Positions 43,656 to 55,761 of a stretch of 64,000 bases of DNA are shown in pieces. The translations under genes were made by a program, and so were the position numbers. Where the stretch lies: the NCBI GenBank assembly GCA_033558025.1, contig JAUCEF010000003.1:1824001-1888000 (forward strand), given 5' to 3'. The number at the start of each line of letters is the position of its first letter. Within the stretch, counting starts at the first letter, position 1. The stretch is from Phytophthora sp. 'mugwort' (taxonomy: Eukaryota > Oomycota > Peronosporomycetes > Peronosporales > Peronosporaceae). The notes beneath the pieces were generated by a model that was not told the DNA's origin, did no database searches, and saw only the letters and a list, made by a program, of their open reading frames with translations.

Positions 43656-44146
43656 ACCATTGGTCAGATTAATGTGAGCTATTAGTCAGATTATTGTGTA
43701 GCCGTGATATTAATAATCTGACCAGGCCATATTATTGAGAACCTAAGGTCAGGTTATTGTGAACCGGTGGGTTAGATTAGTTTTAGACTCCAACCACAGT
43801 ATTGTGAAGCCAATGGCCGCATAATCTTACACTAGATGATAGCACTAACAGACTACTAGCATGCATTTCAATCCACGCAGCATATAGGAAAAGACGACAT
43901 AGCAGCAGAAGTTTTCCCATTGTTATTTGACGAAGTCTGTCTCACGTGAACTCAGCCTTCTTTAACCAGTTGATATTGGGGAGGGCATCGTGAAGGGTGG
44001 ACGATCTGGAACGGAGCGGGATAGCTGTCTCGGATGTTGATCGGGAATAAATGACTATTGTTCATATTAATTTGACCAATGTGCATGTTATCTGACCTTT
44101 TTGGTCAGTTTATTATTCACAGCGGGCCACATTAATCTGGTAATTC
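43656..44146. mobile_element. MITE-like element built of TCAGATTAWTGTG subterminal repeats
   Basis: Copies of the word in both orientations lie at 43662-43676, 43685-43698, 43708-43723 (inverted), 43747-43761, 44064-44077 (inverted), 44085-44097 (inverted, partial), 44103-44120 and 44128-44140 (inverted). They cluster at both ends with a 300-bp middle free of them. The outermost copies form an inverted pair sharing AGATTAATGTG. This is typical of a non-autonomous DNA transposon with clustered transposase-binding sites. Superfamily unknown. Confidence 0.55.
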
Positions 44147-44523
44147 TTTGTGGATGTTATACTCTTCCTGTACATGATGGACTGATTTTGCGTGTGACCG
44201 GGAAAGTGTTTGCCGATTGACATATCGAGGCTTTGTGTTTGATCGGGTCACTTTGTGTTTATCACTGCCGAAAAGTGTATACTAGCGGACAGAAACGTGT
44301 ATGCTGCCGTACCGAGTAACCTATGTCAACACACACACAGCAAAAAAAAAAGTGAGTGCAGAGACCAGAAGCATACCTGCCCCGGCTAACTTAAGGTAAC
44401 GAACTCCGTCGGAAAGCAGCAGACATTTTTTTCCCTTAAATGTTGGTAAATACTAGAGCTCTAAGAACGTCGTCAAAATCATCTCTAAACTGAACTCGCC
44501 GACTGCTGCATCTATCTGTCCGC
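44147..44523. other. No gene; inverted pair with 43.5 kb
   Basis: 44399-44417 (CGAACTCCGTCGGAAAGCA) is the inverse of 43533-43552 (TGCTTTCCCCGACGGAGTTCG, two extra C), so the MITE-like array may lie inside a larger 890-bp inverted-end structure. A10 run at 44343-44352. Confidence 0.35.
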
Positions 44524-46076
44524 TCAGAGAGCTTCTGCGACGATATCGCTCGCATCTTGGTCTGGTTCAGCAGCAGCAGGAGGCAGTACATCTTGATGAT
44601 TCGTAGTAAGGCTGCATTTGCGGAAGCCTGTCAGCACCGTAGAAGCTGAAACGCCGTTCCAAGCTGCACGGAGCCATGTGCACAATCGTGAGCGGTATGG
44701 CGGTGCCAGATTAAACGCGACCCCGGGTTGACGATGTAGTAGTTGTCGACGCAGGTCCTCAATCCACAGATCACGCAGTTTCGCCTTGAAAGGCCCGTTC
44801 CAGGTTGCGTCAGCTGGCTGCGATACTGATGTCGCATTCGGGGGCATTTTCAAAAGCGTTACCGCAATTTCGGCAGCATACGCGACGACCGCTTTGGATC
44901 AATGCCAGAAAGTCGTCGAGTAGCAGCAAATAGGCTCTCGCGGAGCCGGGCGGTTTGCGAAATGAAATCGCAGAAATTCAATCGTTAAATTACTATTCCA
45001 CCACCCTGTAGCACGCAAGCATGACAACATTGTGTGTTAGATACCGGTTGCTGCGGCAGTGTTACAATCTTGGTCACTTACCTTTTCCGTTCGCATAGAT
45101 CTGTAAGTTGTTCTCTTGTTGCGCCTGCGCGATGCCTTTTACCCACATAGCCGACACTAAACCCGCGCCTCAGCGCCTCGCTTTCTGTCTGGCGCTCGGG
45201 AATCTTTGAAGGCTTGACCTTAATAACTACAAACGGTGTATACTTGGCACCCGAGGAATCTCCAAACAGCATTACGGTGGCTCGGTCTTTCGACTTCCCA
45301 CCACATCGACCCATACCATCTGACTGCCGCGTTTTGCTAGCGTTCTTTTAGGTAAATATTGGAAACAAGTAGCCACAAACATAATATCACTTGCAAGTTA
45401 GACAATTAGCAAGACGATAACCAGGTCAATGAAGACGTACCAGTTCGGTCGGCACTGAAAATGCGAGTACCGATTTCAGCCGCCTTCACCTCTACCTCTC
45501 TTGCAAACTCCTCAGCAATACGAGCTAGTTCCGGCGGTCGAATTTGTCCCCGGCGTGTATTGCAGCGAAGCGAGATCGGTGGCGCCGTTGAAAATGGTGT
45601 TGCCAGCACCATAATGCTTTAAAAGGCGCGACATTGGCTTCTGTAGCGATCTCATAGGCCTCAATACGGAGTATAGTAGAAGTGACAGGCACACCTTCTT
45701 CACGCAATCCGTTGATCCATCTCACAAGTCGCTGTTCTTCAGCCAGGGGCAGGATGGTACCTTGACCTTGGTGCCGTGACTTTCGTTTGTTTGCCCCACC
45801 AGGTTGATTGTGCAACGCCTCAATTGCCGAGCGCTTTCGGCGCCACGACAGGATGAGAGTCCGGGGAGTATTGAACTTGTGCGCTGGCAGATCTGGATAA
45901 AATTCGTTGATCGTCAGTTCAATGTCGTCGAACTCATCTAAATGGTTAAGGACCCTCAGCTTCTCGTCAGCAGAATATGAAGCAAGATTATTTTTCTTTT
46001 TGCGCGTCCCAGCCCTCCAGGAAGGCGTGTACGCCCCTTTGGGCGCCTCTTCTGCACTGGAGCCATGAAATGGCAA
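44524..46076 (-). pseudogene. pogo-type transposase (HTH_CENPB + DDE_1), broken
   Basis: N-terminal frame 46076-45525: DEKLRVLNHLDEFDDIELT, YPDLPAHKFNTPRTLILSW and RLVRWINGLREEGVPVTST, a CENP-B/pogo-type DNA-binding part. Frame 45612-45406: IRPPELARIAEEFAREVEV then RIFSADRTG, where A-D-R-T corresponds to the first catalytic Asp (usually N-A-D-Q-T). Frame 45314-45078: GGKSKDRATVMLFGDSSGA, FVVIKVKPSKIPE. Frame 44853-44524: PPNATSVSQPADATWNGPF. The block with the second Asp between 45078 and 44853 is missing. A non-ATG codon opens the longest frame, so the start is unknown. Dead. Confidence 0.8.
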
Positions 46077-47159
46077 AGTGAATCGATGGTCAGAAGAGGC
46101 TTGTATACCATGACATAGGGTGCACGGACTGCTCTCCTGTCTGGATGCCTATTAGCTAGATGGGGCTGTATGCCATGACATATAGAACGCTTGACATAGG
46201 TTATTCGGTACCAGACTCGTGCCGGAACTCGGTCATCATCTATCATGAATCACGGGTTTAGTATTGAATCATCATCTTGAAACCAAGCACGTCGGCGCTA
46301 CGTTGGCGAGTAGACTCTACGATGGTGACGTTTACATTCCGTAGAACGACCAGCGAGCAATCATGGGGCAAATAGCACATGTACTGCTAGAGCTGGCACT
46401 ATGTCGTAAAAAAGAACATGACCACTTGTGAGCCCCTATTTAAGACACATAGATGTCGCGCCGTTTATGTTGCCGTCAGTAGTGTAGCACTAGATTCATC
46501 CTCGATGTATGCTCGATGCATATCTGCCAACGGAAATGATGTAGTCCTTGAGGCGCAGCTGTAGATCTCTGAGAGTCGCACGGGTTCGCTCTCCCGCACG
46601 TGACATCTCCGCGAGAATCTTGACGAGTCTTGGGTCTCTCATGTCCGCGTACTGCCACAGGGGGAGAGAAAAAGCGCGAGGCGCCACGTGAAGGGAGACC
46701 AGAGGAGGGAAGATGATCGCCATGTGGTTGCAGTGAAGGGGGTGAGGATGAGCTCTTGCGACTCTTAGATATACTAGATATATACAAATAAACACAAATT
46801 TCGTCCTCTTTTAATGGTCCGATTTGGATTTACATACAAACGCCAAGTTACTTCCTTCAATAGGGGCAGGCTTGCCCGAACAGATTAAAATCTTAAGCAG
46901 ATTTGGTCGTCGGTTTCGAAACTTTTATATAATACAGGATAAAAGCTGATCAAGACCTGATAAGGAGGGGTATAAAAGTAAATTGCTTAAACCGTTTTAT
47001 GGTGGTTTTGGAAGGCACCCACTGGCCAATCCAAAAAGCGAGGTACCCGTTATTCAATAGCAATAACTTATTGTGTTAAGTTCGTGCGACAAAAGCAATT
47101 CAAAAATCGTTCGTATTGACAAACCATGCACCCATATGTAAATGGCCCATTCCTACAGG
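46077..47159. other. No recognisable gene
   Basis: Contains two copies of a phrase TGTAT[A/G]CCATGACATA at about 46105 and 46168, and the 38-bp motif at 46987-47024. A minus-strand frame at 46795-46496 is unplaceable. Confidence 0.35.
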
Positions 47160-47467
47160 TACAGTGCCGGCTCTAATTATAGGAACGGCACATTTTTTGG
47201 CATTTTGGCCACTCCGAACCGCTCAGACGCGTTGAAAATTGGCAAATCAACGCAGCTCGGCGAGACGCGTCGGTTGGTATCTCCATTTCGCATTCTGAGC
47301 TGGATTGACGAAGCTGCAGAAAATAACGCTTCCAGAGGGTGGCAAAAAATATATGAGCGATGGCGTATATTTCGTTTCTTACATGCTTAGCGGCGTTGCT
47401 TGACTTTGATTGGGCGTTGATTATGATAGGCATGACGGCAGCACTGCGCCAGACAAGTTTCGTTTTC

Positions 47468-48490
47468 ATGGGAGGTCTGAGTGATGCCAAGGGGTCCGCG
47501 TTTACGGAAATTGTGCATGGCCAGGTGCTTGCCTTTCGAGACAGCAATTGGAGTCTACAGGTCATTGCAACGCAGATGGGGTGGTCCAAGACTGGCGCGT
47601 ACCAGTATCTGAAGGACCCCGAGGGGTACAATACGAAGCAACGCTCCGGCAGACTGTCTAAGATGACGGCAAAGGGGTCCTGGCGTCTCCTTCGGGCGGT
47701 CCACACGGGGAAGTTCAGTTCTTCTCAGCTGAAGGATGACCTGGAGTTGCCGATGAAAGCTCGGCGTGTTCATGGTATTCTTCATGGCACCCCGACACTA
47801 AAGAACAAGAAGCAAAGGAAGGCTCCAGCTATGAAACCTCACCACAAGGTGGAGCGGTGGCATGGGCATATCTAAGAGCAAGATGGACGGAGACATGGAA
47901 GATGGTTGTCTTTAGCGACGAGAAGAAGTTCAATCTGGATGGCCCAGATGGGTTTCAGTATTACTGGCACGATCTCCGCACCGAAGAGCAAGTCTACTCG
48001 AAGCGCCACTCCGGTGGGGGGGGGGGGGGGGGGGTCGGTCATGGTGTGGGGTGCGTTTTCCTCGCAGGGCAAGTCGAAGATAGCAATTCTTTCGGGCACC
48101 CAGAACAGCGTGACGTACGTGCAGACGCTAGGAAAGTACCTGCTGACGTTTGTTGAGGAGAAACACCCACTCGCATGCTTCTTCCAGCAAGACAACTGTT
48201 CGATTCATGTATCCAACTACGCCAAGGACTGGCTTCAAGTACAAGAATTCGCCGTTACACCGTGGCCTGCGCTGTCTCCGGACTTAAATCCGATCGAGAA
48301 CGTGTGGGGGAAGCTAACTCGTCTCGTTTACCCCGATGGCAAGCAGTACCAGTCCAAGGAAGACATCACGCGCGCGGTTCTCAAAGCTTGGATCAAAATT
48401 GACCAGCCATACCTCGATATCCTCATCAATTCGATGCCGAATCGCTGTGCTACTGTTCTCAATGATAATGGCGAGAAGACTGTGTCCTAA
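47468..48490 (+). pseudogene. Tc1-like DD34E transposase, two frameshifts
   Basis: From the ATG at 47468: a paired helix-turn-helix region (IVHGQVLAFRDSNWSLQVI, QMGWSKTGAYQYLKDPEGY) and [19 protein letters not shown]. The sense then moves one frame near 47855 to give [20 protein letters not shown], with the first Asp, and [20 protein letters not shown]. It moves again at the 19-nt G run (48016-48034) to give [28 protein letters not shown] (second Asp) and SPDLNPIENVWGKL (Glu). Thirty-four residues separate that Asp from the Glu. The end IDQPYLDILINSMPNRC is normal. The break in the G run could be a sequencing error; the one at 47855 seems real. Confidence 0.9.
48016..48034. repeat. 19-nt G homopolymer inside the transposase
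   Basis: It replaces the codons of a glycine run ([11 protein letters not shown]) and carries a frameshift. Confidence 0.85.
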
Positions 48491-48739
48491 CGATGCATAA
48501 GCAATGCCGCTAGCACTTAAAAAAACGAAATATACGCCATCGTTCGTGTACTTTTTGCCACCCTGCGGAGGCGTTATTTTCTGCAGCTTCGTCAATCCAG
48601 CTCAGAATGCGAAATGGAGATACCAATCGACGCGTCTCACCGAGCTGCGTTGATTGGCCAATTTTCAACGCGTCTGAGCGGTTCGGAGTGGCCAAAATGC
48701 AAAAGATATGCCGTTCTTATAATTATTGCTGACACTGTA

Positions 48740-49199
48740 CAATCAAATTTCCCATTGTATCTAACATGCGGCGAACAGCAAAGCAACGACGTTTCTTGAG
48801 ATCGTAGGTTTCCCCAATAATGGGTAATCACGTCGTCAATCAGTTTGTAAACCGAGTAATCTAGTACGTCTTGGTCTCGACGAGGTGCGATAGTCACAGG
48901 CACTTAGTTAGTATCAGCTGTAGCTCCTGGAAAACGTGGCCACATGACAACTGACATTCATACAAAGTAGGTTGAAGTTGTTGTTCATTTCGTGCTAGTT
49001 GATTGTTATACTATGGTATGGAAGACGTGACGACACACCTGTTGGGGTACATGTACAACAAAGTATAGCTATACTGGTCCTCAGTGTACATGCAACCGTT
49101 GGATATGCCGTTAAGAGCGAGGCATAGCTCGTTGATGGTTCTGGACTTGGCTCGAGTTTACCATCAGATTCCAAGTTGCAATGTCAAGGAGAGGTGACG
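48740..49199. other. Flank without recognised gene
   Basis: Minus strand 48903-48740 reads APRRDQDVLDYSVYKLIDD then THYWGNLRSQETSLLCCSP, a protein-like fragment that the Tc1 element may have interrupted. I could not identify it or find its continuation left of 47160. Confidence 0.3.
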
Positions 49200-52100
49200 A
49201 TGAGCGCGACAAGCGACGACGGCGGTGGAGCGTGTAAGCGTTGCGACTTGGTCTTGTTCCGGCTTCTGCGACTCGTCTGCGAGACCCAATGCGAGACCGA
49301 GGTCGCTAAGCCCGTGCTGGACGAGTTGGAGGTTCTCCGACTCTGTCACAGCGTGGGTATGATGTCGTCCGTAGACCCCAAAGATTTCGACACCGACGTG
49401 CTGCACGCGCGCGAGTTCGACGACAGCTTCGTGCCTCTCCTCCGTTCCGAGCTGTTTGATGAAAATGTTCCAATGAGATGAAACTCAAGGGGCTCTTTGG
49501 CAAACAGCGGCAAGTATGTCGCTTTGGTAAACATGAAGGCTTGCTCGGCTGAGACGGCAATGACGCTGGCTGGATGTAGTGAAGGTGTCTACTGCGTAAA
49601 GGTCGGAGGGGGTGAAGGCAAAAAGGAGATTGCCCGGCTAGTCATTTTCGCCTGGATTCGGGACGAGCTGTTCCAATCTCAAGCACTTCGAGAGACACCC
49701 ACGTACGTCTTGCGGTTCCTAACTGTATTGACGCCAGACATCATTTATTGTGTATCCACGCCGGACCTGGAGCAACTGAAAGCTGCTATGGTGGACTCCG
49801 AAAAGCAGCAGGGCGAGCAGTTGGCCTTGTATTTGGTGTATTTCGCTGTTGAGAAGCAAGAAGATACACACGATGGTACTGAGTGCGTCGCGCAGAGCTC
49901 GATCGACTTGTATGGCGTGCCGGGAGCTTACTCGAGTGTTTGCTTGCTGAAAGGCAGCTATCCGGCGCTTGTCTGGACGAAGCAGGTGAACTCTGAGATT
50001 CGAAGTGAGCCATTCCAACGCGTGTTCCACGTCAACGCGAATCTGTCTTTTGCCGCATGGCCAAAGACCGAGTCACAGACGCACCGGATCGAAATTAGCG
50101 GGACTGTCAGTCGCTCTCCCCAACTATGTGAAAGCATCTTGCGGGAGTTTGAAATGTGGCCGGAGAAGGAGGTAAAAACAATTCGTGAGTTAAATGAGAA
50201 ACTGCAGCAAGAGGAATATGAATTAGCTCATCAGCACCTGGAAGGTGAAATTGCGCAACAACGAGAAGAGGTCCGTCAAGCAGCAAATACATTCTTTCGG
50301 CTCTGCCCGAACCAGACGACTCAAGTACTCTCGGATGCATCACGTCGAAAGTTGTTCAGGAGGTACGAAACCTTTTGTGAGTGGGTCAAGGCAAAGGGGA
50401 CCTGGGATCATAGATCGCGGTTGGCGCTCGATATGCCTGTCCCTGCAAGATATTGGAGCAGCTCTGTTTGAACTTTACGCGTAGAAGCAAGAAGCAGATC
50501 TCGACAAGGTGCTAGATATGTGTACCACATCAACAAAACAGCGGTGATTTTACAAGTTATTGATAAACGTCGAGGGGACGTGAAAGCACGACAAGTTAAA
50601 GCGGGAACAGAAGCTTACTGAATTCAGTCTGGGCGTCGACGCGAAAGAGATCGTCGAAAAGAAGTTCGCACAACTCCGTGAAGCTCTCGTGTCAAAAAGT
50701 GGCTTGCGTTTGACACTGAGCGCAAGTGCTCGCAAGGGGACAATTTTTGTAAGGGTACGAAAGAGGTTCAAGCCCCAGCAACATTGTCCCTCGATGTGGT
50801 AAAGGTGCAGATGAATGATAAGCAGGACGGCGTTGAGCAGATGGAGAGCTTGGGGAGCCATTTGATCGTCCGGGATGAAACACACGTTGCGATGTTTACC
50901 GTTAAGGTGCGGTCGGCCCTGCACGTTTGCATGAGGAAGGAGCGATGGTCGTCAAGTTTGTCCACTTCTCATCTTAGGCGAAGCCTGTGCACAAGGTGCG
51001 CCGCGTGCGAGTGAAAAGGTCATTCACTCGTTTGGAAAACGTGCCTCACTTTGTGACTTCAATTACCAGACGCGGCTCATCGCGTTCCTCTCGGACGATT
51101 CAATAGGGATTTCAAGTTTGACGAGGATTTTAAGCGGCTGGATTGCGTGAAAGTGCTTGATCTCGGAGTACGCTCAACATTGACGGGACTGCCGTTTACA
51201 GATGTGTTTTTGATCCACAGAACCGTGTACGTGAAGGACTCGAGTGGGTGATTCAGAAGGGATCGACATCCACAACGATCAAACTGTAAACGTCATGAGC
51301 GCACACTGTGGTTCTCACGCAGACATGCGTCGCAGTCCATTCATGGAATTTGCGGAGAACTTGGCAGCCGGCGTCGTCTTAGTGAAATCACAAGAAGACG
51401 GCGCTTTTGAGGGTAAATTGTCGTGTGTTTCTCTTGACGACCACCGTCAACTCCCTGTCCTCCCGCTGGCTGTACATTTTTAACCGATCAAGTGCAGATT
51501 CAAAGCGTGAACAACTGTGTTTTCGTGGTTGACTCAGTAGCGCAGAAGATACACGCATTTCTATTAATATTACCGTCCGGAGTGATTCCCTTCGCATCCG
51601 GCAGTTTGACGATACTGAAGAAGACGATACTGAAACGGAAGCTGGCAGTTCGAAGTGCCTGCGCAATGAGCACTGGCTATATGCATTTACCACGTCTTCG
51701 AAAAATTCCCCGTTCTAAGCCAACTGGAGGCAGATCCACCGCCAGTAGTGTGCATTCTCGTTAGTTGTCCGGCTGGCGAGATTTCTGGCGTTGCTCTTGA
51801 AGATTGCCATGACTTTCTTTCGTTACTAATGAGCGACTTGATGGCGCTCAATAAACCGCTGCATGGATTAGACTTGACTCGAGGCCTTCAAGTCCAGCAC
51901 GGATCGTTGTGCGGTGTGAGCATGCGCACGGATTCGATAATGGCATTTTTCTACAGGCTCATTACATTTTTGCCTATCCAGGTCTGTCGTGCTGAGGCCA
52001 ATGCCCTGACAGTGCTGCGCGATGATATGGATCGATCGAGATATGCCCCAGAAGTGGAGCTGGAATCATGGGTGACCGCAGATATTTGACGAGTCCATTC

Positions 52101-55100
52101 GGTTTGGCCTCTTGTCACCTTTCTTATGTGGGTGGCAAGGCCGGTGCTTTGTACTCACTTCGATGGGGAAGCAACTGGGTCATCATTTGCATTGCTGGAA
52201 ATCGATGCACTGATGGCGCATGGATGCCGTTGCGAGGACACTTTGCTCGTTGTTTTGGATTTCGAAGGTCTGGGATCTTTCGAACGAACTGATCAAGAGG
52301 ACGTTTTCTTAGCCGTGTTAAATGCATCACTGTCCATATTTACGGTCTTTCGCATGGAAATGCGGATTGACGAGGAGGTGGATGGTCTTTTTACAAAGAT
52401 TCAAAAAGGAATTAACTTGTTAAAGAAGGACGATCGTCTATTCCAAGGATCGCTCTACTTGAGCGTGAAGGACATCAATCAAAATGATGGTCGAGGCATC
52501 GTATCCGAGTTTCAGCGAAAGATTCGGAATCTTTTGGCGGCCAACCACGAACATAATTTCGTCACTGATGTGTACTCAGGATGGTATGGTGAGCATTAAT
52601 TGCTCGCCCCCACTTGGGACCACTGGGTACTACGAATCGTTACTTCGAGCCCGACAGTTGGTCCGGAAAGCCATTCGGTTGCAGAGTGAATCTCCACTTG
52701 GTCTTAGAAGCGGGAACTCGCTCCATGACCGTATTCGTTTGGTTCTGGCCAAAATATCCGTTTTCGATTGGACTGCTATCGATGAGACTTCTCAATTACT
52801 GCAGCTAAAGGACCTTTATCGGAAGCTGCCTGGTATTATTCGTACCGGATGCCTAATTCCGGCGGAAGTCCAAGTGAAGGCGAGTGTGCCGTGGTATCTG
52901 GTGCGGCCAGTCCTGATCAAGGAAGGTCATGCATCGTTATGCTTAGAAAATCTATGCCACGACTATCCTGACTTTGCAGATTGCTGGACGTGGGCGAATG
53001 AAGAATTGTCTCTGGATGCGATTGAGGACAAGACAGGATGACTTTGGTCCCCTCTTCTGCGATCGAGATACTGTTAATCTAGAAACTATCGAATGTACTC
53101 TGGTGGCGATATTCCAGCGGTATTTAGCGCAGGTTACGAAGGATGAATTCGAAAAGATCACCGAGGATGATTACGCAAGCTTTGATGACATGCTTTCGTT
53201 TCTGATTCGGCGTCGAAAAGTGAGTCTTGGGGTGAAGAATTTTCTTGGAGCGGATAGGTTCGTGGAAGAGTGGAGAAAGATTGAGCTGGGGTATTTTTTC
53301 CCGTTCGAGAACCTTGTGAAGAGGTGTCGTCATGGATGCACAGAGTGTCAGCTCCAGTGTATGCGGTCGGCTGCTCACCCGAGTACTACGGACCACGATT
53401 GCGGCACAAGTCACCAATGCCGCGGGTTTTGTGATTACTGCCAGCAAAGTTTCCATGAATTAGACAAGATCCCCCATTGTGCTGGTAAGGCTGGTCATGA
53501 AGGCAAATGCAACTGCGACGAAGGCGATCGCACGTGCGGATATGTGTGTTATCTCACCAACTGCGATAACTTATGCGAGCTGACGGCTGGACATTTCGGT
53601 GACCATCGCTGCTCTGTGAAGCAACATAGTTGTGGTGTTTCGTGCAGCGCTCCTCGTTGTGGCGAAAATTTGTATTTTGAACGGCGAGCATGAGCACATT
53701 GTGCACAAATGCGCCGAGACGCAGTGCATCCGTGCTTGTGAGATGGAGAGCTGTAGGGAACGTTGCAGCACCAACGATCATTTTTATGGTCACCTGGAAT
53801 TAGCAGCAGCATTTGCATTGGAGCAGGAGGGTATTCATGCTTTCTACATGAACAAACTTATCAGTGTTAGAAATGTACACCACATGTGCGGCTCGAGTCA
53901 TTCATGCAGGAGCAATTGCGAAGCCGACGGTATCTGCAGTACGTACATTCGTGTTTCTTCCAGTACTTTCAAGGTTTGTACAAGTTCGAGTTTGAGCTGA
54001 AGCGAATGGTGGGGGTTCGTAATAAGTGCGCGATTGTGTTGGATCCCGGGCAAATGAATCATGACGGTACTACTCAATTCGTGTATGAAGCCGATGCTGA
54101 ACGGGAGGGTAAACGCACACGGATGCAAAGCAAGATGTGTGGCCTGTGAGTATTACTGCGAGAAACCCGTGGGCCAGTTAGGGCAACACTCTGCGGCACA
54201 CGGGAACATGCGAAACATGCATTTCGTTTCTAAGGATCGCGCCATCGATTGAGATAGTCGCAGATATGCAGCAGGAGAAAAGGAATCGCTGAAATGTGCA
54301 ATTTGTACTGCTCGTCAGCTGGACGTGGACATGTTCACTACCTCAAGTACCATCAGGAAAGTGCGGCGGATTGTGTATACTCGGGCATTCAAGATCAGCG
54401 TCGACACTGCAGGACAATACTGAGGCCGCGCCCCGGCTATGAAGTGGATCAAGTGCTGCACTGTGAGTACTGGAGATCAGTCGGATGGGAAGACCCTTGC
54501 CGATCCGCGTCAGAGCGCCAGATGTTCGCCATGTGTCCGTACATGTGTAACGCGGCTGAGCATAAAGGTCGGGACAAGTCGCCTTCCGGCTGTGAGCTTC
54601 CTGTGTGGCATGCTCTTGCCGCATCTGTTCCCTTACTAGAGCGAGACGGTGTTACGTATATCAACGAGCTTTTCTTGCTCTCATGCTTCGTCAGCTGGTA
54701 TATTGCACCACGTGTTTGTATTGGATTGTTCGGGCTCGATGAAAGGAAATCCATGGCAATCGCTGCTGTGAGGTGTAAGTGACTATTTACGGGGTCGAAT
54801 TTACAGAGGGTTTAAGCATGACATTGTGTCAGTGATCACGTTTGGAGACAAGGGCACCCTCGAGTATGAACGCGTTAAAAAAATTGAGCATGCAGCAACG
54901 CGGCGGTGGGACGTACTATGAACGAGGGCTAAAGCAAGCAAACGCCGTTGTCTCTCGTATCAATTTTAAAGCGTACACCCCCGTATTGATGTTCTTCACT
55001 GAAGGGCGTCTAGCGGACCGCAAACAAGGCCTAAAGGTGGTTAAGCAAATTCGGCAGTGCTACGCAGTGTCGGATTTGCGAACCTTCGTGGTTAGGATAT

Positions 55101-55250
55101 GGGCGAGTCAGTGGCCTGGGGCTTGAGAAACTCGCAGAACATTTTGGCGGGACAGTGCACGAAGCTGTGTTGCTTGATGACCTTGGTGTCACATTCCGCT
55201 CGATCTCCAAGTCCTTCGGAGCCCGAGCTGCGCTTATTGGTAGCAAATGA
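49200..55250 (+). pseudogene. Giant GTPase / cysteine-rich / VWA-domain protein, decayed
   Basis: About 6 kb of one gene, about 1900 residues if intact, broken by more than ten frame changes. Order: N-terminal region from ATG 49200 (KRCDLVLFRLLRLVCETQC), long helical part 49497-50471, 50585-50800 (LTEFSLGVDAKEIVEKKFA), a GTPase-like region near 52126-52600 (TLLVVLDFEGLGSFERTDQE, where DFEG fits a DxxG switch II as in large GTPases of the VLIG/URGCP kind), 52598-53050, then Cys/His clusters 53325-54250 (CRHGCTECQLQCMRSAAHP; CGTSHQCRGFCDYC), and a C-terminal VWA domain from about 54705 (VFVLDCSGSMKGNPW with an intact D-x-S-x-S MIDAS; then RGGGTYYERGLKQANAVV). No clear P-loop was found upstream of switch II. 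The last stop is at 55248-55250. Inferred role: an intracellular large GTPase with a zinc scaffold; exact function unknown. Confidence 0.7.
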
Positions 55251-55761
55251 AGTTCATCCAAGAGGACACCAATGACTGAGGTATTGTGTGTGCACGAGAG
55301 GTGCAGTTACTTAGTGGAGATGCAGAGGTAACCTGCGCGGAAGTTGAATAATGCATCATCTACCGAGCACGACAAAATAATAATTAAGAAAATATTATGT
55401 TTTAGCTTCCCTGATAGCGTCAAACCCGTTCTGTGTCATATCAGTGCGTTAGATGATGGGAACTACATGTACATGTCCCCAGATGTACGAAGAAGTCGGA
55501 GAGTATTACTCAAGGCCGCGCTCATTCCCGTAGATAAAGTATAGCGTGTTATGACCTATACTACAGTAATAATTAATGAGAGTGAGTATATTGCCCGAAT
55601 AAGTTACCCTATACCCTGTAAAATCAACAGCTGGTGTCGACACGACGATCGGTCTGTAACCATACGAGGTATAACGTATAGCCGACGTATACCCTTGTCA
55701 GCCACAAAATCTTTCCCCCTCTCCTCCTCCTTGCCGGACAAACGCCTCCCCCCTCCCGATC
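55251..55761. other. Spacer between the VWA pseudogene and the Mutator-like element
   Basis: No gene. It should contain the left terminal repeat of the Mutator-like element if one survives; I did not find a convincing inverted partner to the right of 59.96 kb. Confidence 0.35.

Larger units (their letters stand above)
47162..48737. mobile_element. Complete-ended Tc1/mariner transposon, 1576 bp
   Basis: Both ends begin CAGTG and are flanked by TA (47160-47161 and 48738-48739), the standard target duplication. Terminal inverted repeats of about 215 bp (47162-47377 and 48523-48737) are alignable throughout at roughly 93-95 percent by eye. It encloses a DD34E transposase gene. Long arms of this size are known in some Tc1 families. 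The transposase has frameshifts, so this copy is non-autonomous, but its ends look usable. Confidence 0.93.

Noticed and set aside
51700..52130. A GTPase P-loop in the giant pseudogene
   Set aside because: No GxxxxGK[S/T] could be read in any frame; GGKAGALY near 52130 is not a convincing match.
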